Of a DNA stretch of 15,673 bases, positions 1-8,442 are shown one piece after another. Each line of letters begins with the position of its first letter. Within the stretch, counting starts at the first letter, position 1. Both the position numbers and the translations under genes were made by a program. The notes under the pieces are model-generated. The model worked only from the letters and a program-made list of their open reading frames with translations. It was not told the origin of the DNA and searched no databases. The stretch is from Bacteroidales bacterium (GTDB taxonomy: Bacteria; Bacteroidota; Bacteroidia; Bacteroidales; UBA3824), in NCBI GenBank assembly GCA_017530465.1, contig JAFXMJ010000301.1, positions 1-15,673 on the forward strand, read 5' to 3'.

Positions 1-1
1 C

Positions 2-154
2 GAACACAAAGACCCATACGGCAATGTCATCGCCCCGTTTACGGCGGTCAACCGCAAGGTGATAACGCCGTCGGACGAGGAACTTGAAGAAAACCCGCGC
101 TCGCGCAGCGCAAAACTCAGGGTGGCGGAACGCACGATTTATGATTACGATTAG
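2..154 (+). CDS. rsmH: RsmH (MraW), 16S rRNA m4C1402 methyltransferase, C-terminal fragment
   Basis: Only the last 50 codons are in the window; the gene begins upstream. The visible tail contains NPRSRSAKLRVAERT, the conserved C-terminal signature of RsmH, which N4-methylates C1402 of 16S rRNA using S-adenosylmethionine. The preceding residues (VNRKVITPSDEELEENPRS) also fit the family's end region. The methyltransferase core and SAM-binding motifs lie outside the window and cannot be checked. The position directly before ftsL, with a 63-nt gap, is the standard place for this gene at the head of a dcw operon, where mraZ normally precedes it. The identification rests on this motif together with the context. 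Confidence 0.93.
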   Translation, partial: EHKDPYGNVIAPFTAVNRKVITPSDEELEENPRSRSAKLRVAERTIYDYD

Positions 155-217
155 CAAGGGAATACATTATAATATATATATTAGATTCTGATTGGTTTAC
201 ACTTAATACTCAAAAAG

Positions 218-931
218 ATGATGGACAGGGAATATATGGAAGACGTTGACACAATGACGGACGAGACCGACGAGGTGCTCAATCCCGACTACGACCGCGT
301 GTCGGGCAGCGGGGAGATGCCTTCGTTGGAGGAGTTCTTAGGTGTCAATCATTCGTCCGATGGCTTGGGGGCGTCGTCGGATCCGTTTGGAATGGTAATA
401 GGCGACCCAGTATATTCAGACGATTCTATGGGAGGTTTCCCGTCGTCTGGTGATGGAGGATTTGCTGGTTTGGGCGTGGAGACCGCCACCGATAGCACTG
501 CCAATTCCGACACAGAAGAGGCTCAGGAGGACAATGTCAGCTTCAAGAAAGTGATGAACGGTAGTTTCGTTCGCAATTGGGTCTCCAACAATCGCAACCT
601 CGTGTTGGTACTGTTTATATTGGCGATTTTGCATATTGCTAATAGGAATCACGCAGAGTCCCTCATCCGTGAAGAAGTTAATCTACAGAAAGAAGTCCAC
701 AATCTTAGGGCGTCGTCCATCGACATTGCTTCGAAGCTGATGTCAATAAGCAAGGAGTCGGCGGTGTCTAATCTTGTGGTAAAACGTAAGCTCCAAATAA
801 GAAAGACCGTGGTGCCGCCGATGCAGTTTTTCATCGACAAGTTTGAACGCGCCGATTCTCTCATTAAAGACGAGCCTGATAGTCAGCAGGGCACGTTGTA
901 CGACGATGTTTATGAAGTGTATGCAAAGTAA
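218..931 (+). CDS. ftsL: FtsL-like cell division protein with long acidic N-terminal extension
   Basis: A bitopic division protein of 237 aa. A cytoplasmic N-terminal region (about 1-120) is followed by one membrane segment (about 127-141, NLVLVLFILAILHIA) and a periplasmic helical part with coiled-coil character (about 146-185). The stretch SKLMSISKESAVSNLV followed by VVPP (198-201) matches the Bacteroidota FtsL-like family. FtsL forms a complex with FtsB and FtsQ and helps activate FtsW-FtsI. Family members are usually about 110-130 aa, so the N-terminus is unusually long. Residues 1-110 hold 27 Asp/Glu against 3 Arg/Lys and are rich in Ser and Gly, so probably disordered. The ATG at 218 is followed at once by another at 221 and neither has a clear Shine-Dalgarno. 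Starting at Met113 (position 554) would give 125 aa, close to the family norm, but would leave about 400 nt of open in-frame sequence unexplained; I favour the long form. Confidence 0.85.
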   Translation: MMDREYMEDVDTMTDETDEVLNPDYDRVSGSGEMPSLEEFLGVNHSSDGLGASSDPFGMVIGDPVYSDDSMGGFPSSGDGGFAGLGVETATDSTANSDTEEAQEDNVSFKKVMNGSFVRNWVSNNRNLVLVLFILAILHIANRNHAESLIREEVNLQKEVHNLRASSIDIASKLMSISKESAVSNLVVKRKLQIRKTVVPPMQFFIDKFERADSLIKDEPDSQQGTLYDDVYEVYAK

Positions 932-949
932 TTAATCAAACGAAGGGCT

Positions 950-3088
950 ATGGTGGACAAGGTAAAAAACGGAATCGTAAAGAAGGCGGGCTTTATGTAC
1001 GGCGCGGTGCTCATATTGATGGTAATCGTGCTTGTTCGCGTTTTCCAGCTCAAAATGGTGGGCGAGAAGGAGTGGGAGGACAAGTCGGCATCCATTAAGA
1101 CAGAAGAAGAAGAGGGCGTAAGGGGCGACATCATATCGTCAGACGGACGTCTGCTCGCCACGTCGGTGCCTTCATACGACCTTATATGGGATTTCAGGGT
1201 CAATTCTCTCAGACGCAACAATTTATTTGAAAACAATGTAGATACGCTCTCACTTTGTATGAGCCGTCTGTTTGGTGACAGCTCCGCGCAGGCGTATGCC
1301 AAGATGTTTAGGAAAGCTTTTGAGCAAAAAAAGTCGTACTTCGTTTTCAAGAGCAAAATTTCTTTTAATCAGATGCAGGAGGTGCGCAAGTTCCCGATAT
1401 TCCAGCTCGGACGCTACAAGAGCGGACTAATAATCCAGGAGCAGCGCACGAGGAAGTATCCTCACAACGAACTTGCCAGAAGGTGCATCGGCTATGTCAA
1501 TGATGGTGTACAGGTGGGCATGGAGCAGGCTTTCAATGCCGACCTCGCCGGTACTAAGGGTAAAATCCGCAAGTACAAGGTGGCGGGAGGTGACTTGTAT
1601 CCGTTGGGTACTGTGGACAATGACAATATGCCGCAGGATGGAAACGACGTGATAGTAACTCTCGACGTAGGCATCCAGGATGTTGCCGAAAGAAGTCTGA
1701 TGAAATATTTGGACACAAGCCGGGCTCAGTGGGGCGTCGCTATTGTGATGGAGGTGGCTACTGGCAAGATTCGCGCAATGGCAAATCTCCAATACGACCC
1801 AAAAAGCGGCAAATACATTGAGTCGTTCAATCATGCCATTGGCTCCAAAGTGCCGCCGGGCTCTACATTTAAGCTACCCACGATGATTGCCGTATTGGAG
1901 AAGACCGGTATGGATATCGACGAAAAGATAGATATGCCAGGTAAATATTATAAATTGCCGGGCAAGGAAACCAAGGCTATTGAAGACGAAAAACCTCATA
2001 TTTTTACTGGCCCCACTCCTATAAGGACGTTATTTGAATTGTCGTCCAACGTCGGCTTGGCTACGCTTGCGAGGATGGCGTATCCCACTTCGGAAGACGA
2101 GAAAGAATTTACTGCGAGGCTTGGCAAAATGAACCTTGGAAGCACCACCGGCATCGACATCGATGGCGAGATTGCACCCATTTTGCGTGACGCTGGATCG
2201 AAGTACTGGTGGGGCGGAGCGTTGGAGAAGATGGCGATAGGATACGAGACCGAATTTTCGCCGTTGCAGATACTCACATTGTACAATGCCGTTGCCAATG
2301 GTGGCAAGATGATGAGGCCGTACCTGAAAGAGGCTGTGAGAAAGCACGGTGTAATCACCGAGGTGACGGAGCCTGTGACGCTTCATTGGTCGATATGCGA
2401 CGAGGCTACATTGAAAAAGGTGGTCGAGCTGTTGGTAGGCGTTGTGGACAATGGAACTGCCAATAGAATCAAAAACAAATATTTCAAGATTGCTGGCAAG
2501 ACCGGTACGGCTCAGATATTTGAGGGCGACAGATGCGTGGGACACAGCGCATCGTTTGCTGGTTTCTTCCCCGCCGACAAGCCAAAATATTCTGGCATTG
2601 TTGTGGTTTACAAACCCCAAAATGGACAGTTTATGTATGGTAGTGCGGTGGCTGCGCCGGTGTTTGGCGAGATTGTGGATGCCTTGTGCGCCAATGACAG
2701 GGATCTCCACACGAAGAAGGATTTTGACCTCGCCTCCAATCCCGACAAAAATCAGCTGCCCGATGCCAAAGGCGGCGACAAGGCTGTTTTGGACAGGCTG
2801 TTTTCTGACTTCAATGTCCAGGTGGGCAATGTGGAGCAGTCGCAGCAGTACCATTTTGTCTCCACGGAGAAAGAGGGCGATGTTGTGAATCTGCAACCTG
2901 TGCCACAACAAAAAGTCACCGTGCCCAATGTGGTTGGTATGGGACTGCGTGACGCAATGTATCTGCTCCGAAAACTAAAACTCAAGGTGACGGCGGTAGG
3001 GCGCGGCACTGTCAAGAAACAGTCGTTGCCGCCTTACACTAAAATAAAAAGTGGCGACAAAATCACTATTGAACTCGCCATCAATTAA
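950..3088 (+). CDS. ftsI: FtsI, class B penicillin-binding protein with C-terminal PASTA domain
   Basis: Septal peptidoglycan transpeptidase of 712 aa. It has a short cytoplasmic tail and one membrane anchor (about 14-33), then a periplasmic dimerisation/pedestal region beginning near RGDIISSDGRLLA (58-70). The transpeptidase domain (about 260-580) has all three active-site motifs: S305-TFK with the nucleophilic serine, S365-SN, and K517-TG. The GYETEFSPLQ stretch (431-440) before the KTG motif is also typical. Residues about 655-712 form one PASTA domain (VTVPNVVGMGLRDA onward). PASTA tails are best known from Gram-positive PBP2x and kinases, but are also usual on Bacteroidota FtsI. FtsI works with FtsW, encoded about 4 kb downstream. 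The start ATG lies 18 nt after ftsL, with GAAGGG close upstream. No truncation or missing catalytic residue is seen. Confidence 0.97.
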   Translation: MVDKVKNGIVKKAGFMYGAVLILMVIVLVRVFQLKMVGEKEWEDKSASIKTEEEEGVRGDIISSDGRLLATSVPSYDLIWDFRVNSLRRNNLFENNVDTLSLCMSRLFGDSSAQAYAKMFRKAFEQKKSYFVFKSKISFNQMQEVRKFPIFQLGRYKSGLIIQEQRTRKYPHNELARRCIGYVNDGVQVGMEQAFNADLAGTKGKIRKYKVAGGDLYPLGTVDNDNMPQDGNDVIVTLDVGIQDVAERSLMKYLDTSRAQWGVAIVMEVATGKIRAMANLQYDPKSGKYIESFNHAIGSKVPPGSTFKLPTMIAVLEKTGMDIDEKIDMPGKYYKLPGKETKAIEDEKPHIFTGPTPIRTLFELSSNVGLATLARMAYPTSEDEKEFTARLGKMNLGSTTGIDIDGEIAPILRDAGSKYWWGGALEKMAIGYETEFSPLQILTLYNAVANGGKMMRPYLKEAVRKHGVITEVTEPVTLHWSICDEATLKKVVELLVGVVDNGTANRIKNKYFKIAGKTGTAQIFEGDRCVGHSASFAGFFPADKPKYSGIVVVYKPQNGQFMYGSAVAAPVFGEIVDALCANDRDLHTKKDFDLASNPDKNQLPDAKGGDKAVLDRLFSDFNVQVGNVEQSQQYHFVSTEKEGDVVNLQPVPQQKVTVPNVVGMGLRDAMYLLRKLKLKVTAVGRGTVKKQSLPPYTKIKSGDKITIELAIN

Positions 3089-3109
3089 AACAATAAAAAC
3101 ATTACGGCA

Positions 3110-4588
3110 ATGAAACTATCTGAAATACTCAATAGAATCTCCATTGTGGAGAGCCATGGCGACCTCGATGTAGAGATTGCCGACGTAGTATCCGATTCGA
3201 GGAAGGCGACCAAAGGAACTCTCTTCGTAGCCGTCAGGGGTACGAAGCTCGACGGACACGATTACATATCCGCCGTAGTATCGGCAGGGGCTGCCGCCGT
3301 AGTGTGCGAGCAGTTGCCGACGCCGTTGCCTGGGGGCGTGGCTTTCGTCAAGGTCGATGACACCGCTGACGCGCTCGGCAAAATTGCTTCGGCTTTTTAC
3401 GGCTATCCGTCCGAACAGCTTACATTGGCAGGCGTTACAGGTACCAATGGCAAGACCACAACGGCTACATTGTTGTACAAACTATTCCGTGGACTTGGCT
3501 ACAAGGCGGGATTGCTCTCTACAGTGGTCAATTGCGTGGACGACGAGCAGGAGCCTGCACAGCAGACCACGCCCGACCCAATCACCATCAACCGACTGAT
3601 GGCAAAGATGGTGGAGAAGGGCTGCGAGTATTGCTTTATGGAGGTTTCGTCGCACTCGATAGTGCAAAAAAGGATTTCGGGCTTGAAATTCAAGTTGGGC
3701 ATATTCTCCAATATCACCCTCGACCACTTGGATTATCACAAGACCTTCCAGGAGTACATCAGGGCTAAGAAATTGTTTTTTGACAATTTGCCCTCTGACG
3801 CATATTCGCTCGTCAATACCGATGACAAAAATGGCAAAGTTATGGTGCAAAACACCAAATCCACCGTCAAAACGTATGGCCTGACAGGGTTCAACGATTT
3901 CAACGCCAACATTTTGGAATGTGGATTTGAGGGTATGTCGCTCAATATCTGCGGCAAGGAGATGTGGACTTTGCTGCCGGGCAGGTTCAACGCTTACAAT
4001 GTGTTGGCGGTTTATAGCTCGGCTGTGTTGCTGGGGCAGAAGCCTGAGGAAATTCTTCAGGTGTTGAGCGGTCTGCGTCCCGTGGCAGGAAGGTTTGACA
4101 TCGTGAACCTCGCGGGCAAGACTGCCATTGTCGATTATGCGCACACGCCAGATGCATTGGAGAATGTCATCGACGCCATCAACAAAATCCGTTGCGATAT
4201 GCAGCCCTCGACGCTCATCACCGTCTGTGGCTGCGGCGGCGACCGCGACAGGAGCAAGCGTCCATTGATGGCGCAGATAGCCGCCAAAAATTCCGACAAG
4301 GTGATACTCACGTCCGACAATCCCCGCACAGAGAATCCCGAATCCATCCTCGACGAGATGATGGCTGGACTCAAGCCGGAGAATATGGCTAATGTCCTGC
4401 GTATTAGCGACCGACGTACAGCAATACAGACCGCTTGTATGATTGCGCAGAAGGGCGACATCATCCTCATTGCTGGCAAGGGTCACGAGAATTATCAGGA
4501 TGTGATGGGCGTCAAGCACCACTTTGACGACAAGGAGATTGCCACCGAAATATTGCAGATGCAGGCGGCACAACAAGTTAATAACTAA
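3110..4588 (+). CDS. murE: MurE, UDP-MurNAc-tripeptide synthetase (meso-diaminopimelate adding)
   Basis: Cytoplasmic ATP-dependent ligase of 492 aa that adds the third residue of the stem peptide to UDP-MurNAc-L-Ala-D-Glu. The N-terminal domain (about 1-100) has the VSDSRKATKGTLFVA segment that binds the UDP sugar. The P-loop is GTNGKTT (111-117), and the presumed carbamylated lysine is K220 in YIRAKK. The C-terminal ligase domain has YAHTPDALENV (343-353) and GCGGDRDRSKRP (374-385). The motif DNPR (403-406) is the one found in enzymes adding meso-diaminopimelate rather than lysine, which predicts an mDAP (A1-gamma) peptidoglycan. The length is normal for the family. The gene follows ftsI after 21 nt and precedes mraY after 26 nt. 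Confidence 0.97.
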   Translation: MKLSEILNRISIVESHGDLDVEIADVVSDSRKATKGTLFVAVRGTKLDGHDYISAVVSAGAAAVVCEQLPTPLPGGVAFVKVDDTADALGKIASAFYGYPSEQLTLAGVTGTNGKTTTATLLYKLFRGLGYKAGLLSTVVNCVDDEQEPAQQTTPDPITINRLMAKMVEKGCEYCFMEVSSHSIVQKRISGLKFKLGIFSNITLDHLDYHKTFQEYIRAKKLFFDNLPSDAYSLVNTDDKNGKVMVQNTKSTVKTYGLTGFNDFNANILECGFEGMSLNICGKEMWTLLPGRFNAYNVLAVYSSAVLLGQKPEEILQVLSGLRPVAGRFDIVNLAGKTAIVDYAHTPDALENVIDAINKIRCDMQPSTLITVCGCGGDRDRSKRPLMAQIAAKNSDKVILTSDNPRTENPESILDEMMAGLKPENMANVLRISDRRTAIQTACMIAQKGDIILIAGKGHENYQDVMGVKHHFDDKEIATEILQMQAAQQVNN

Positions 4589-4614
4589 ACTTTTAAGACT
4601 TAGGAAATTAGAAG

Positions 4615-5766
4615 ATGCTTTACTATTTGTTCCATTATTTGGAGGATTTCAACTTTCCCGGAGCGAGGCTCTTTGGCTACATATCGTTCCGTTCGGCGAT
4701 GGCAGTGATATTGTCGCTGCTGATTACTATGATTTTCGGCAAGAAACTCATAGAATTTCTTCGTCGCCGTCAGATAGGGGAGAGTGTGAGGTCGTTGTAT
4801 TTGGAGGGTCAAAACCAAAAGGCAGGTACGCCCACGATGGGTGGCATTATCATCATAGCCTCAATACTTGTGCCTGTGCTTTTGCTGTGCGATATCACCA
4901 ATATTTATGTGATGTTGTTGATATTCACCACGGTATGGCTGGGCGTGATAGGCTTCGCCGACGATTATATCAAGGTGTTTAAGCATAATAAAGACGGACT
5001 CAGCAGCCGCGCCAAATTGGTGGGACAGATAGTCCTTGGCATTGTCATCGGTGTTGCAGTATATATGAGTGACGACATTTCCAACCCACTCAAAACCACC
5101 GTACCTTTCCTGAAAGACAATGAGTTTGATTACAGCAAAATCGTTTGGTTTCTCGATATGGACAATTATGGATGGGTTGCGGGCATTATTTATATTGCAA
5201 TTGTAACATTCATAATCACGGCAGTCTCCAATGGCGCCAACATCACCGACGGTCTCGACGGACTTGCGGCTGGTACGTCGGCTGTGTCTGCCACGACGTT
5301 GCTTGTGTTCGCATACGTATCGGGCAATGTGGTATTCTCGCAATACCTTAATATAATGTATATTCCCGGCACGGGCGAACTTGTGATTTTCACGTCCGCC
5401 TTCATCGGGGCAACGCTTGGTTTCCTGTGGTACAATTCATATCCCGCACAGATTTTCATGGGCGACACCGGCAGCCTTACCATCGGCGGTATTATCGCTG
5501 TGCTGGCGATATTGGTGAGGAAAGAATTGCTGATACCGATTTTCTGCGGCATCTTCCTTATGGAAAACCTCAGCGTGATATTGCAGGTGTGGTATTTCAA
5601 GCGTACGTTGAAAAAATATGGTCAGGGGCTGCACTTGTTTTACATGGCGCCGTTGCACCATCATTATCAGAAGAAAGGTCTTCCAGAGGCGAAGATTGTA
5701 ACAAGGTTTTTGATTATCGCGTTGATACTCGCCGTTGTGTCGGTATTAACATTGAAAATCAGGTAG
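4615..5766 (+). CDS. mraY: MraY, phospho-MurNAc-pentapeptide transferase
   Basis: Polytopic inner-membrane enzyme of 383 aa that transfers phospho-MurNAc-pentapeptide from UDP to undecaprenyl phosphate, making lipid I. Recognisable elements are GTPTMGGIIII (71-81), the catalytic and Mg-binding pair D116-D117 in FADDYIK, NGANITDGLDGLAAG (206-220), FMGDTGSL (281-288) with D284, and the histidine motif PLHHHYQKKG (346-355). About ten hydrophobic segments are spread along the protein. Its N-terminus (LFHYLEDFNFPGARLF) resembles Bacteroidota MraY. It is somewhat shorter than many Bacteroidota homologues, which I recall as about 410-420 aa, but every catalytic motif is present and there is no sign of truncation. 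The product feeds MurG, encoded downstream. Confidence 0.97.
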   Translation: MLYYLFHYLEDFNFPGARLFGYISFRSAMAVILSLLITMIFGKKLIEFLRRRQIGESVRSLYLEGQNQKAGTPTMGGIIIIASILVPVLLLCDITNIYVMLLIFTTVWLGVIGFADDYIKVFKHNKDGLSSRAKLVGQIVLGIVIGVAVYMSDDISNPLKTTVPFLKDNEFDYSKIVWFLDMDNYGWVAGIIYIAIVTFIITAVSNGANITDGLDGLAAGTSAVSATTLLVFAYVSGNVVFSQYLNIMYIPGTGELVIFTSAFIGATLGFLWYNSYPAQIFMGDTGSLTIGGIIAVLAILVRKELLIPIFCGIFLMENLSVILQVWYFKRTLKKYGQGLHLFYMAPLHHHYQKKGLPEAKIVTRFLIIALILAVVSVLTLKIR

Positions 5767-5798
5767 TTATAATAAACGGATAAAATAATAGACAAGTC

Positions 5799-7148
5799 AT
5801 GAGCAGGATAGTAGTTTTGGGAGCAGGAGAGAGCGGCGTAGGTGCTGCGATATTGGCACAGAAGAAGGGCTTTGATGTTTTCGTGTCGGATTTTGGCACG
5901 ATTAAGCCTCAGTATGTCAAGATGTTGGATGACAATGGCATCCAATACGAGCAAGGCGGACACACCGAGTCAAAAATCATCAATGCCAATGAGGTCATCA
6001 AGTCGCCTGGCATCAAGAATGACGCACCGATTGTTAAGAAACTCGTCGCCGCCAATATCCCTGTAATCTCGGAGATAGAATTTGCCGCCCGTTACACTGG
6101 TGCGCAGTTTGTCTGCATCACCGGCAGCAACGGTAAGACCACCACTACCGAATTGACATACAGCATATTGAAAAAAGCTGGATACGACGTGGCGATGGCC
6201 GGCAACGTAGGCAACAGCCTTGCGATGCTTGTGGCTGGCGATCACGACTACAAATATTATGTGCTGGAGCTTTCGAGTTTCCAGCTCGACAATATGTACG
6301 ACTTCCGCGCTCATGTGGCTGTCATCACCAACATAACGCCCGACCATCTCGACCGTTATGACTTCAAGATGCAGAATTACACCGATTCCAAGATGCGAAT
6401 CACGCGCAATCAGGGCAAAGACGATGTGTACATCTATTTTGCCGACGATCCGATACTTGCAGCCGAGGCCAAAAAGAGGGATTTCGAGCAGCAGGTGAAG
6501 ACCTTCTCTCTCGAAAAGAGACAAGATCCGGGCGCGTTTTTCCCGGAGGACGACGGTTATATAGAGATTTTGGACGGCTATTTGTGCAGCGCGTTGCCCT
6601 TCATCGGGATTCCTCTGCGCGGCAGGCACAACCGTTGCAATATCATGGCGGCGGTGCTTGCAGCAAGGGCTGTGGGCGTGCATTTTACGTTGATTGGTGA
6701 TGCCGTGAGGGATTTCCAGCCGCTCGAACACCGTGTGGAACCCGTCGGCGAAGTGGACGGCGTGAAGTATGTCAACGATTCCAAAGGCACTAATGTGGAT
6801 GCCGTGTGGTACGCTCTCGACACTGTTGGCGATAGCGTGATTCTGATACTTGGCGGAGTTGACAAGGGCAACGATTATTCGCAGCTGTACGAACTCGTGG
6901 ACAAGAAGGTGAAGGCTATTGTTGCCATGGGCATTGACAATACGCCCATACACAAGGCCTTTGACGGTCGCAAGAAGATTGTAGATGTACACAGCATGGC
7001 TGAGTGCATCGAGACTTGCCGCTCCCTTGCCTCGGCTGGCGACACTGTATTGCTCTCTCCCGCGTGTGCAAGTTTCGATTTGTTTACGTGCTACGAGGAC
7101 AGGGGCGAGCAGTTCAAGGAGGCTGTCAAGAAGATGATGGCTAAGTAA
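5799..7148 (+). CDS. murD: MurD, UDP-MurNAc-L-Ala:D-Glu ligase
   Basis: Cytoplasmic Mur ligase of 449 aa that adds D-glutamate to UDP-MurNAc-L-alanine. It starts with a Rossmann-type segment (IVVLGAGESGVGAA, 4-17). The P-loop is GSNGKTTT (109-116), followed by ELSSFQLD (157-164) and DHLDRY (182-187). K198 in YTDSKMRIT is in the position of the carbamylated lysine. The C-terminal domain has LEHRVE (309-314), NDSKGTN (326-332) and LLSPACASFDLF (418-429), all typical of MurD. Family length and domain order are normal. It begins 32 nt after mraY; that AT-rich gap has no clear Shine-Dalgarno. Confidence 0.97.
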   Translation: MSRIVVLGAGESGVGAAILAQKKGFDVFVSDFGTIKPQYVKMLDDNGIQYEQGGHTESKIINANEVIKSPGIKNDAPIVKKLVAANIPVISEIEFAARYTGAQFVCITGSNGKTTTTELTYSILKKAGYDVAMAGNVGNSLAMLVAGDHDYKYYVLELSSFQLDNMYDFRAHVAVITNITPDHLDRYDFKMQNYTDSKMRITRNQGKDDVYIYFADDPILAAEAKKRDFEQQVKTFSLEKRQDPGAFFPEDDGYIEILDGYLCSALPFIGIPLRGRHNRCNIMAAVLAARAVGVHFTLIGDAVRDFQPLEHRVEPVGEVDGVKYVNDSKGTNVDAVWYALDTVGDSVILILGGVDKGNDYSQLYELVDKKVKAIVAMGIDNTPIHKAFDGRKKIVDVHSMAECIETCRSLASAGDTVLLSPACASFDLFTCYEDRGEQFKEAVKKMMAK

Positions 7149-7169
7149 GAATAATAGAATCAAAAAGAT

Positions 7170-7174
7170 GGAGG
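7170..7174 (+). promoter_or_regulatory. Shine-Dalgarno site of ftsW
   Basis: GGAGG lies 7 nt before the ATG at 7182. This decides the start: a TTG at 7176, only 1 nt after the motif, also opens the frame but is too close to be a good initiator. Confidence 0.75.
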
Positions 7175-7181
7175 ATTGAAG

Positions 7182-8381
7182 ATGGAACGTTTCAAGAGTA
7201 TGATCAAGGGCGACAAGACCATTTGGTTTTTCGTGTTTTTGTTGGCGGGCGTGGGCATCTTGGAAGTGTACAGCTGTACGTCTATGATAGCCTACAAGTT
7301 TCAGGGTGGCGATACATTCCACTATCCGCTGAGGCATATCGCTTATATTTTTATGGGATTCATAATGATGTGCTTATTTAGCTGGATCCCATATAAGAAG
7401 TATGCCAAGTGGGCAGACGGCCTTTTGTGGGCGTGCGTCGCGTTGCTATTCTTGACGCTCATCACTGGCCATGCAACGAATGATGCCAAACGTTGGTTTA
7501 CCATACCGTTGATTGGATTGTCGTTCCAGACGAGCGATTTTGCCAAGATAGCCCTTGTGGTGTATCTGTCAAAGATGCTTGCCCTTGCACAGGTGGAGCC
7601 TGAAAATAGATGGAAGTGCTTCACCAAGTGTATCTTTTCGATAGTGGCGGTGTGCGGTTTGGTGTTGCCAGCCAATTTTTCCACCGCGCTGCTTATAGGC
7701 GTGGCAAGTCTTGGTATGCTCATCCTCGGCAATTTTCCGCGCAAGTGGATATTGGGATTGATAGGACTGGCGATAGTTGGCTTCATAATGTTTGTGCTTG
7801 TGGTGAAGGTCACTGGCATAAGTTCGAGGTTCGATACATGGACCTCCCGCATTGAGACGTTCTTTACTGGCGGTGGATTCAATAGGGACTTCCAGTCGGA
7901 GCAGTCGCTTGTAGCGATAGGTCTTGGAGGCATCAATGGCGCGGGCATTGGCTCCGGCATACAAAACAACTCGCTGCCGCATCCGTATTCGGATTTCATG
8001 TTTTCCACCATTGCGCATGAGATAGGAGTGTGGGGCGTCATTGGCATTATGATATGCTATCTGGTAGTCTTTTACCGGTGCGTGCAGATAGTCAAACACG
8101 CGGGGACGCTATTCCCGGCGTTGCTGGTGATGGGCTTCCTGACCAACATCGTGCTGCAGACACTGGTGAATATGTATGTAGCCATTGGTTTTATGCCTGT
8201 CACGGGTCAGCCATTGCCATTTGTGAGTATGGGTGGCTCGTCCATAGTGAGTACGGGCATTGCTATCGGTGTGATACTCAATATATCGCGGTACTCCACT
8301 CAAAATGAGACTGTCTCGGAGATTGAGCAGGACGAGGAAGAGATGGAAGAGATTGTCGATTACCCGTTTATGGTGGGCTGA
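7182..8381 (+). CDS. ftsW: FtsW, septal peptidoglycan glycosyltransferase (SEDS family)
   Basis: Polytopic inner-membrane protein of 399 aa from the ATG at 7182, with about ten hydrophobic segments. SEDS proteins polymerise lipid II into glycan strands and act in a complex with a class B PBP, here FtsI. Family marks are NDAKRW (100-105) and FQTSDFAK (115-122). PHPYSDFMFSTIAHEIG (266-282) includes the presumed catalytic aspartate D271. GFMPVTGQPLPFVSMGGSS (336-354) follows. The usual PDLGTA stretch reads PANFSTA (163-169). The last ~30 residues are a strongly acidic cytoplasmic tail (EIEQDEEEMEEIVD). FtsW rather than RodA is assigned from the position between murD and murG. The GGAGG before the ATG makes this one of only two strong ribosome-binding sites in the operon. 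Confidence 0.95.
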   Translation: MERFKSMIKGDKTIWFFVFLLAGVGILEVYSCTSMIAYKFQGGDTFHYPLRHIAYIFMGFIMMCLFSWIPYKKYAKWADGLLWACVALLFLTLITGHATNDAKRWFTIPLIGLSFQTSDFAKIALVVYLSKMLALAQVEPENRWKCFTKCIFSIVAVCGLVLPANFSTALLIGVASLGMLILGNFPRKWILGLIGLAIVGFIMFVLVVKVTGISSRFDTWTSRIETFFTGGGFNRDFQSEQSLVAIGLGGINGAGIGSGIQNNSLPHPYSDFMFSTIAHEIGVWGVIGIMICYLVVFYRCVQIVKHAGTLFPALLVMGFLTNIVLQTLVNMYVAIGFMPVTGQPLPFVSMGGSSIVSTGIAIGVILNISRYSTQNETVSEIEQDEEEMEEIVDYPFMVG

Positions 8382-8442
8382 TGTGTGACATCGGGATGCA
8401 CCAAGACATTGTTTTTGTACAAGAAAAAGTAAAAATACTATA

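Noticed and set aside
155..217. AT-rich gap before ftsL as a promoter or small gene
   Set aside because: TA-rich runs (ATTATAATATATATATTAG) are present, but no convincing -33/-7 pair or open frame was seen; probably just an intercistronic leader.
2030..2911. A 293-codon open frame on the minus strand over ftsI
   Set aside because: It is antisense to the transpeptidase domain of FtsI and has no independent leader or motif.
3482..4576. A 364-codon open frame on the minus strand over murE
   Set aside because: It mirrors MurE codons and its translation (many His, Arg and Leu, no motif) looks like an antisense shadow.
7176..7181. TTG start for ftsW
   Set aside because: It would place the start 1 nt after the GGAGG; the ATG at 7182 has ideal spacing.
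5970..7337. A 455-codon open frame on the minus strand over murD and the ftsW start
   Set aside because: The plus strand encodes an unambiguous MurD with all motifs; the antisense frame has no recognisable domain and is explained by codon bias of the real gene.
8415..8422. Palindrome TTGTACAA in the ftsW-murG gap
   Set aside because: Eight bases only, with poorly matched flanks; expected by chance in AT-rich DNA and no second copy was noted.
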